From Valencia hispanica (lineage: Eukaryota > Chordata > Actinopteri > Cyprinodontiformes > Valenciidae): a stretch of 64,000 bases of DNA. Of this stretch, positions 57,434-64,000 are shown piece by piece. Every line of letters begins with the position of its first letter. The first letter of the stretch is position 1. The stretch lies in assembly GCA_963556495.2 (NCBI GenBank), contig OY747709.1, forward strand, positions 17,874,900 through 17,938,899. The letters run 5' to 3'. The notes beneath the pieces were generated by a model. The model worked only from the letters and a program-made list of their open reading frames with translations, did not search any database and was not told the origin of the DNA. The position numbers were made by a program, and so were the translations under genes.

Positions 57434-58008
57434 GATTTTAGCTTTCGGACTCTAGTGCAGACACACAAACGACTCAGTGAGACTGGAGGTAAAGTTTGCA
57501 AAAGTAATTTATTTTCCCCTATTTGCTCGAAGGGTCCAGGAACACAGGAACTCAGAATTGGGGAGGATGTGGTCCTTGGTGCGTGGAAGAGGGACCGACC
57601 TTGGGGTGTTTGTCTCCAGGAAGCAGAGCGAGGGTGGACAGGCAGTGGGGACCCTGAGCTCAGCCAGATACCTTGAGGAGGAAGCCCAGTATGCCGGGAA
57701 GGAGCAGACGCCCAGGCTGCTGGGCCGACCAGCAGGTCCGGGACCGCAGAGTGACTGGAGGGAAAAAGGCAAGGAGGTAAGGATCTTACGTGGAGTAAGT
57801 TGCGGATGGCAGAAAGGCAGAGGAAGTGGCTTGTTACCACACGACGCGGTTTAACTATCTGGCGTCTGCTCCAGGTTGGCACTCTCCTTTTGAGTGCTCC
57901 TCCTCAATCAGGCTGAGTGGCACCAGCTGCAAGAGCACGATCACCAATCTGCACCCTTGGATGGAAAACAGGTGAGGCAAGCACACACACCCACACACAA
58001 TCCTCACA
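57428..58008 (-). repeat. 5' LTR of the sushi-type element
   Basis: 581 bp. Minus-strand TCAAAAG (57893-57887) lies about 30 bases before the predicted start (57863), the first base of the self-priming stretch. A poly(A) signal AATAAA is at 57513-57508. Confidence 0.9.
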
Positions 58009-58013
58009 GCTGC

Positions 58014-58474
58014 TTTACTGCTTTTCAATAAAAGAAGCTAGATTTTTCTGTAATCAATTCGAAAGTTTGGTATTTTTGCTCAAGGTTATCTGTTACACTA
58101 TGTTTTAAAAAACCCAGTCAGTCATGGGAGATAGCTGCTCATACTGAGCCAGGTTCTGCAGGAGGTTTTTCATGTTAAAGGGAGTATTCCTTTCCACTCT
58201 CGCCACATGCATGCGTTATTGTTAGGGATTGCTGCAAAGTTAATGACATGAACATAATGAATGCACATAGCCGACAGTGTGAGCAGTGTGGTTTCATCCA
58301 AGCATTGTTGGGTCGTTGATTGTGAGAATAATACTATTAACATAGCCAGCATTGTTATTTGTGCTACAATGTGAACTTTCAAGATTCTTCTTAGGCAACA
58401 GTCTGCTGACTTTCAGTGCTGTTTCAACGACTAGGCAAAACAGTCTTTCAACTTTTATTGATTAAATAAACATA
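58014..58474. other. Short unassigned spacer
   Basis: Nothing recognised between the sushi-type element and the hAT element. Confidence 0.4.
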
Positions 58475-58849
58475 CTGTATAGCAGGCCTATTCAACTAGC
58501 GGTCCCTGGCCCGGATACGGCCCTTTTGAATTTTTTTGTGGCCCGCTAAAAGCTGCCAGACACTCAATTTGACTTGTATGAATACAATGCGTAAGTATCA
58601 AAGCTATATCAGAATTGGTTTGAGACTGAACTTCATAAGCCAGTAGGGGTAGTCCGCGGATTTATAAACGATCTATAGGTAACTATGGCAACGCAGAAGG
58701 GAGTGGGTAACTCTGCATGCACATAAACGCTGATTGGCTGAACAAGTGGTTTCACCTGTGTGCAATAGCGGTAAAACTGCTTTTCTGACTGAAGAACACA
58801 GAAGAAAACCTTGGATAAGAAAAGCTGATGATAAGCTTAATGTCGGATG

Positions 58850-59467
58850 GCGTCCCCTTTCAGGACGGAGGTCGGGCGGACGGGCCGGACAGCGTCCTCT
58901 GGATGTACGGAAAATGGGCGGACGGCCCGGATGGGGTCCTCTGGCTGGACGGACGAAGAATCTGGAGGCTCGGACGACGGCTGAGAAGAAGAATCTGGAG
59001 GCTCGGACGCCGGCTGAGAAAAAGAATCTGGAGGCTCGGACGCCGGCTGAGAAGAAGAATATGGAGGCTCGGCCGACAGCGGTCGGCGGTGAGGAGGCTC
59101 CAGCGACGGGGACGGGTCCTCCTTGACCCTCCCTGGGAGCTCCAGCGACGGGGACCGGTCCTCCTTGACCCTCCCTTAGGAGCTCTAGCGACCCATGGGG
59201 AAATGTCAGATACTCGAGAGCAGCCAATGTGATGGCCAGGAAGTCCGCAGGAATGGTGGAGGCTGAGACTAGCTCATGGACTGGAGCTGGAACGGGCCCT
59301 GGGACTGGAGCTGGAACGGGCTCACGGACTGGAACAGGCTCACGGACTGGAACGGGTTCACGGACTGGAACTCTGATTTCCTCGTCAGAAGCGATCCCAC
59401 CTCGGTGGTATGTCTGCGGGGAGGCGCTGGATCTCCCCTGGAGCAGAGGTAGGCCGTCTTGTCCCAA
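58850..59467 (-). pseudogene. Gag-like ORF, repeat-rich second part
   Basis: Part of a 264-codon minus-strand frame (59467-58673) whose last residues run into hAT sequence and are not native. It carries three in-frame tandem arrays: a 6-residue unit (VREPVP) near 59400-59300, a 14-residue unit (EGQGGPVPVAGAPR) near 59190-59100, and an 11-residue unit (GVRASRFFFSA) near 59070-58950. No enzymatic motif is visible. I do not know its function; proline/valine-rich linkers occur in ORF1/Gag proteins of some fish LTR elements. Confidence 0.5.
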
Positions 59468-59901
59468 TGAAAAAACTCAAACAGCTCCTCTTCCCTGATG
59501 TGAGGAGCCCCCAAAGAGCCAGCTGGAGGAGGAACAAAGACGGCGGGGGAGAGAACCGGCGGTGCGTGCAGCGCAGAGATGCAGCCGACGTTGGTGGTCC
59601 GTGTGGGAGTGCAGCTTTTCTCCCCGCTCCCGAAAACTCCGGCTCGCCGGGACCGCCGTCTGCGGCCAGATGGTGGTCCGGTGATCTGGTCCAACGCCTC
59701 TTGGCAAATCCTCTCCGTCTCGCGCCGCAGATCGGCAAGATCCCGGGCAGAGAAGACACTCCGGAAGTGAGGGAGCACTCCGAGGATCTCCTCAGCTCCA
59801 GAGATGGGCACAGGAAGGTGAGGAGAGGCTGCGAGCTTCACCAGGTTGGCCCTGATGTCCTGGCGGAGGGAGGCGATCTCTCTAGCGAGTGCTGGGTCCA
59901 T
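59269..59901 (-). pseudogene. Gag-like ORF, N-terminal part
   Basis: 210 codons starting at ATG 7 bases after the primer site, the expected place for the first ORF. The N-terminus (MDPALAREIASLRQDIRANL) is helical. It is followed by a conserved-looking segment (SVFSARDLADLRRETERICQ, ALDQITGPPSGRRRRSRR) and then low-complexity sequence. Past about residue 165 the frame appears shifted, since the repeat arrays read better in the neighbouring frame. No zinc knuckle seen. Confidence 0.55.
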
Positions 59902-59907
59902 TTTATG

Positions 59908-59918
59908 GCCGGATCATT
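59908..59918 (-). other. Self-primer binding site of the inner LTR element
   Basis: Minus-strand AATGATCCGGC, one base after the LTR end, is an exact complement of GCCGGATCATT inside its own LTR (60126-60116). Same length and spacing as in the 52548-58008 element. Confidence 0.8.
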
Positions 59919-59919
59919 C

Positions 59920-60240
59920 TGTCAGGGATGTGTGTGGAGTATGGACCCAAACGCAGACACTGAGGAAGTGCAGGATGTTTATTTAAAGGTGGAGGAGGTG
60001 ATGATGATAATGATGGTGGTGGTGGTGGTGGTGAAGACGGCAGGAACGGAGACACAGGACATCGGGCAGGAACGAAGAGGCAGGAAGACGACACACCATG
60101 GGACACAACAACGCTAATGATCCGGCACTGAGTGGAGAAAGTGATGGGTTTTAAAGGCAGGAGGTGAGTAGGATCAGGTGTGAATGATTTGGGAGACACA
60201 GGTGAGGACAATGAGGAGGAGTGAATAGGGCAGCATGACA
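59920..60240 (-). repeat. 5' LTR of the inner LTR element
   Basis: 321 bp, TG...CA. Minus-strand TTTAAAA (60155-60149) lies 29 bases before the predicted start at 60126. The AATAAA signal is at 59983-59978. Confidence 0.8.
60149..60155 (-). promoter_or_regulatory. TATA-like box of the inner LTR
   Basis: TTTAAAA on the minus strand, correctly spaced from the self-priming start at 60126. Confidence 0.6.
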
Positions 60241-60544
60241 ATGTGACAGCAAAGGGGTTAAAATGGAAGGATTTGTTCTTTGAACTTATGGTTAGAAATG
60301 TTTCTTAAAATTGCTTGGTAAATAAAATGATTGACTTTGGCCCACGAGCCTTCTGTAATTTTTATATTTGGCCCACTTGCAATTGAAGTTGAATAGCCCT
60401 GCTGCATAGCCTACACTGCACTGCGATTTGTAGTGAAACGTAAAACAGATGAATACAGCACATATATCATAAAGTAATAATAATTGTCCTCACCATTCTT
60501 TAAACCACACTCAAGTTCAATAATTATACTAATATGTAATAATA

Positions 60545-61170
60545 ACTAAAATGTTTATGCAGTGGTAGGAAGTGGATCCAGCATACGTGTAGAAGACTTG
60601 GATTTTTGAATTATGGCAACAATGGCTGCCGCATCAGGCAGCATAAAACTGAATGACTGCGATAAATGAAAATCATCATCTAAGAAACTAGAAGGAGAGT
60701 TAGTGCTAAGATGATTGTGGATACTTTCCACTTTTTGATTAAAAAAGGCCATAATAGCATTACACTCGTAAGATGAATAAAAATGTGGTGGGAAGGAATC
60801 AGAAGAGTTACAAATGTTTTTGAACAATGAAAACAAGAACCTGAAATTTCCATCATGAGAATCAATAAGGTTAGAGTAAAAAAGTGATTTAGACCAAAAG
60901 ATTGTGTCTCTATAGTGAGCTAAATGGGCTCTGTACATTTCTCTATGCACTGTTAGACCACATCTCCTAAATAACCTTTCCAGTTGTCGTCCGACAGCTT
61001 TTAAGTTTCTCAGTTCCTGCGAACTGTTTATGGCTATTGTCCCACTTATGAGTTAGTAAGTGGTGCGGTATCTGGTTTGCACGAGAAAATAACTGGTGCG
61101 CATAAGAAAGAAACCAACTTTTTTTTATTTTTGCCCATGTCCCCTTAAGGGCTCCGTATGACTTCATCAA
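60545..61170 (-). pseudogene. L2-like LINE ORF2 fragment (between endonuclease and RT)
   Basis: The frame at 60950-60555 reads VHREMYRAHLAHYRDTIFWS-type sequence, then FLFSLFKNICNSSDSFPPHF and KSKSSTRMLDPLP. This is the segment just before the RT fingers in L2/CR1-clade LINEs. Sense continues upstream in a shifted frame (LKAVGRQLERLFRRCGLT). Endonuclease and RT core are missing; a fragment. Confidence 0.7.
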
Positions 61171-62269
61171 ACTCCAAGAATAAAATCACTGGACCATTAC
61201 AGAGATGTGATTTTACAGTGCTGAAAAGAAGAAAGGATAAGACAAACACATACATTATGGATAAACATTACCATATTATTTTAGTATATTTATATCTGAA
61301 GTGAATTTCTGACCTCGTAAAATTATCATTTCTTATTAAATATTCCCAGTAAATTCAAATTCAAAGTTGCACAGAAGGAGAAGACTTACTAGTAAATGAT
61401 GTTATGGCACAAAGATGTCATAGGGAACCCTCTGTTGTTCTCTGTAGCACACGTAATTACAGACGAAAGCAAGGGACTTTAAATTGTTCAGAGATAACAA
61501 GATGTCAACTCTTGTAGTGGCTGACATGTTTTCATGCCACCTGGGACAAAGAGGGTGCCATTAAGCATCTAATCTGTTCAGACAAAATAAAATGCGTGAA
61601 ATTAGGGTTTCAAAGAAAAAGCAAAAGCATCATGGTTAGAAACTAGAGATCCTCTGGTGGAATTTTCTTCTTAAATTCTTATTTTTAATCTTTAAATTAG
61701 GTTAAATGTTTCAGCAATGGTTAAAGATATCCCTGGTTTCTTCCAATGCCAGTAGATGGGAGCTCAGCGCAGACAGAATATTTTCTGCCTTCATTTCGGT
61801 TTGAAGGCAGCGGCTTATTGCTTAATGTGTTCCACTATCACTGCCTCCAACTGGGGCTAATTTACTTAGATTAAACTACGCTGTTGTTTCTTAATGCCCT
61901 TTGAAAACAGAGAAAATATCATGTTGTCTGAGGATGGATGATGATCAAAATATTATCAGAAGATAATTTTAGGAAGTAGCTGAAATGGAGCAGTACCAAC
62001 TTCATTCCACATCTGAAGGAAGAAATGTCCATGACTGTTCATGTTAGGAGGGATTTATAATAATTTGGCAGCATCAATAAGCACAGGTATTAAACATTAT
62101 GAAAAAAGTTTTAACATCGTGAAAAATGGGTTTGTGTTTGTATGATTTAGAAACTAAATTTGACTTAAAAAGAGAAGAGTGGCACAATATCAACTGTTAT
62201 CCAATGTTTCGGATTTCCTTTCTGTTATTTACCATAAACTGATTAAACCAAATTATCCATATCTTTACA
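61171..62269. other. Unassigned DNA
   Basis: No gene. 61730-61910 is higher-complexity sequence (GGGGCTAATTTACTTAGATT, GCTTATTGCTTAATGTG) that could be a conserved non-coding element. Confidence 0.35.
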
Positions 62270-63509
62270 TAGACATATAAAAGGATTTCTATTTTCTAAA
62301 TGCCAGAATAATTCCAAAACTTTACATACATTTCCTCTGTATATTGCAGAATGTATTTTTGTACTATATCCCTGTGATCATGAGATTTCCCCTCACCAGT
62401 TTTCTGGAATTTTGGCCTTTTTCACGCTGACAGAACTGACGTAACTAAGTCAGATTTGTATTCAGCTTTGTTTAGAAACAATTTTTTTCTGTTTTACCCC
62501 GAAATTTTACTCTGGGACTGAGAAAAGGACTTTGTGTTAGACACACCACAGACTTTGTTGTCTTTAAGCCACATTCGCAGCAAACTTTTTGGAATGGGCC
62601 ATTGTCCAATTTCAAGACCCATGTGTGTACAATGTTTAAGTTTTTTGACTGATATCTTGTGTTGGGGCTTCAATATGTCCACATAATGTTCTGTCCTCAT
62701 GATACCACCTCTTTTGCAAAGTGCATCAGTCCCTCTTGCAGCAAAAAAAAACCTTGCACACTACATTATGCTGCCACCCCTGTACTTTAGAGTTGGAAAG
62801 TTGTTTTAAGACCTGCAGGTTTCCGTCTTTTTCCTTCAGATGTAACAATGGTTATTACGACAAAACACACATCTGTCTTTGTTGTATTGCTTTTGAATTA
62901 ATGGCTTCTTTCTTACATAGACCAGGTTAGTACAGAACTTGTTTAACTGTGAATAATGACACTCTCTCACCAGCTGCAGCCAGTGTGGTCTTTGGCTTTT
63001 GTCTAATTATGCTGTTTATACTTAATTGCTGAAAAAGATAGATGTGGCACCTTCAGGTATCTGGAAATTGTACCCAAGGATAAACTAGACGTGTAAAGGT
63101 CCAACGCTCTCTTTCTGATATACTAATATCTCTTTTCATAATGTCATATGAGAAAGCAGTATGTCTGAGGTTTTGTGGTTCAAACATTTCCACAGGTGTG
63201 CCTTCATTCACAATTTGAATGAACCAGTCAGACATTAAGCCACCATGACATCATCTCTGTTTATTATGCCATGACTAAAGTTGTTCTTAGGAAAAGTAAT
63301 ATTCATGTATGTAAATGTCCTAATTTTAGAAAAGAAAAAACAAAAGCCCTTTCTCAATTTTCTGACATTTTAGCAATTGCTAAAGCAATACGTTTTAGAC
63401 ATTTTAACTGACAAAATTGTACAAGTTTAGTCTGATGTAATGTAGACTGTGAGAAAATTATTTTTGTCCTTTTAATACAGTGTTTGTAAATACGTAGTTT
63501 CAACTATAT
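62270..63509 (-). mobile_element. Tc1/Tdr-like transposon relic
   Basis: Antisense transposase blocks occur in order: GAAACAATTTTTT-type inner end, GTCCACATAATGTTCTGTCC, GCAAAGTGCATCAGTCCCTC, ATTATGCTGCCACCCCTGTA, TGTAACAATGGTTATTACGA, and near 63050-63080 CTTCAGGTATCTGGAAATTG. Outer ends TTTACATACATTTCC (left) and TTTGTAAATACGTAGTTTC (right) resemble Tdr/salmonid Tc1 termini. Many stops and deletions; inactive. Confidence 0.6.
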
Positions 63510-64000
63510 GTCAGCAGAGTCTTTTAAAAATTAAAGGTCAGGGGAATAAATCAGAATATCTATGCTGTCGGAACAATGATTTGGAAGGTTTAAGTAAACA
63601 TTGGGTCAAATATTTCAGACCCAGTTTAGTAAAGAAGAACTATAAGGAAACATCTGATTCTTTACAGAGGGCAGACATATTTTTTTATGTCAGGGATTGT
63701 GTTAATGACTTTAAATCAGTCTAGGGATCAAGTATACTCACTTAATGTAACATTAGCTTGCCCCACATTGGTTTTTCACACATGAAGTAGTTAGCGCCAA
63801 CTACACCTAGAGCAAAAAACTGATCAGAAAGTCAGTATAGACAGCTGATTTTTATGCAACATCCCAGTACATATTGATTAATTTGCCTTTGATCGCTATT
63901 TGAAGCAAATTGTTTTTGTCTACCAAATCAAATTATGGGATGTTATTTTTAAACCCCAATTTTAAAGCATAAACCCTAACACAGTTTGTTGGGTCAAAGT
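63510..64000. other. Unassigned AT-rich DNA
   Basis: Nothing recognised to the window end. Confidence 0.4.

Larger units (their letters stand above)
52548..58008 (-). mobile_element. Full-length sushi-type Ty3/Gypsy chromovirus
   Basis: Transcribed on the minus strand: 5' LTR (58008-57428), self-primer site, gag, zinc knuckle, protease, pol with chromodomain, polypurine tract, 3' LTR (53194-52548). LTR ends are TG...CA. The flanks GTTGC (52543-52547) and GCTGC (58009-58013) match at 4 of 5 bases, an aged target duplication. Pol is open over 890 codons; gag and protease have frameshifts. The LTRs differ by a 66-bp indel and a number of substitutions, so this is an older insertion than ERV-B. 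Confidence 0.92.
58850..60240 (-). mobile_element. Partial LTR retrotransposon inside the hAT element
   Basis: Minus strand: LTR 60240-59920 (TGTCATGC...CCCTGACA), self-primer site, then Gag-like reading frames to about 58850, where it ends abruptly. No second LTR, protease or RT is present. GC-rich compared with its surroundings. Architecture and priming are the same as in the sushi-type element, but the sequence is different. Confidence 0.75.
58483..60401 (+). mobile_element. hAT element containing an LTR-element insertion
   Basis: Terminal repeats CAGGCCTATTCAACTAGCGG (left) and the inverse of CAGGGCTATTCAACTTC (right, ending 60401), with GGCCC-rich subterminal motifs on both sides. The flanking 8-mers CTGTATAG and CTGCATAG match at 7 of 8 positions, a typical hAT target duplication. 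No hAT transposase is recognised. Most of the interior (about 58850-60240) is a foreign LTR element. Confidence 0.78.

Noticed and set aside
59410..60117. 235-codon plus-strand ORF and the 58734-59232 plus-strand ORFs
   Set aside because: Antisense to the Gag-like frames and LTR. Repetitive composition opens several frames at once.

Overview
The window looks like a transposon-rich, gene-poor stretch of a teleost fish chromosome. The case rests on the mix of repeats: Tc1-like relics, a Kolobok-type TTAA element, hAT elements, L2-like and Rex3-like LINE tails, a tRNA-derived SINE, a chromodomain Ty3/Gypsy (sushi-type) retrotransposon, and endogenous retroviruses (ERVs) with a gamma/epsilon-like integrase. 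I found no host exon, rRNA, functional tRNA gene or CRISPR array. Every long open frame belongs to a mobile element. Family names come from recognised motifs and remembered repeat sequences, not from searches.

Layout. 1-2660 is the 3' part of ERV copy A (RNase H end, integrase, Env tail, 3' LTR). 3341-7149 is a DNA element with about 600-bp inverted arms and a 6-bp target duplication. 7570-8860 is a decayed Ty3/Gypsy pol fragment. 10009-12473 is a second inverted-repeat element whose interior is related to the first. 13.4-31 kb holds old fragments: pogo-like, Tc1-like, solo LTRs, an L2-like LINE inserted in an LTR-like region, hAT MITEs and microsatellites. 32262-39957 is ERV copy B, bounded by two 558-bp LTRs that differ at one base and flanked by TATT. 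39971-40817 is a Kolobok-like element. 41-52 kb is mostly unique AT-rich DNA with Tc1, SINE, Rex3 and L2 pieces. 52548-58008 is a full-length sushi-type element on the minus strand. 58483-60401 is an hAT element that contains a second self-primed LTR element. 60545-63509 holds a LINE fragment and a Tc1 relic.

How the parts relate. ERV-B is young by its LTRs, yet it lacks the protease active site, the RT palm, most of integrase and most of Env. It therefore probably moved using proteins from a relative. Copy A keeps an integrase core that B has lost but shares the same Env deletion. Both LTR elements at 52.5-60.2 kb carry an 11-nt primer site complementary to their own predicted mRNA 5' end, the self-priming arrangement known from Tf1/sushi elements. 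The sushi-type pol frame is open over 890 codons, whereas its gag and protease frames are broken.
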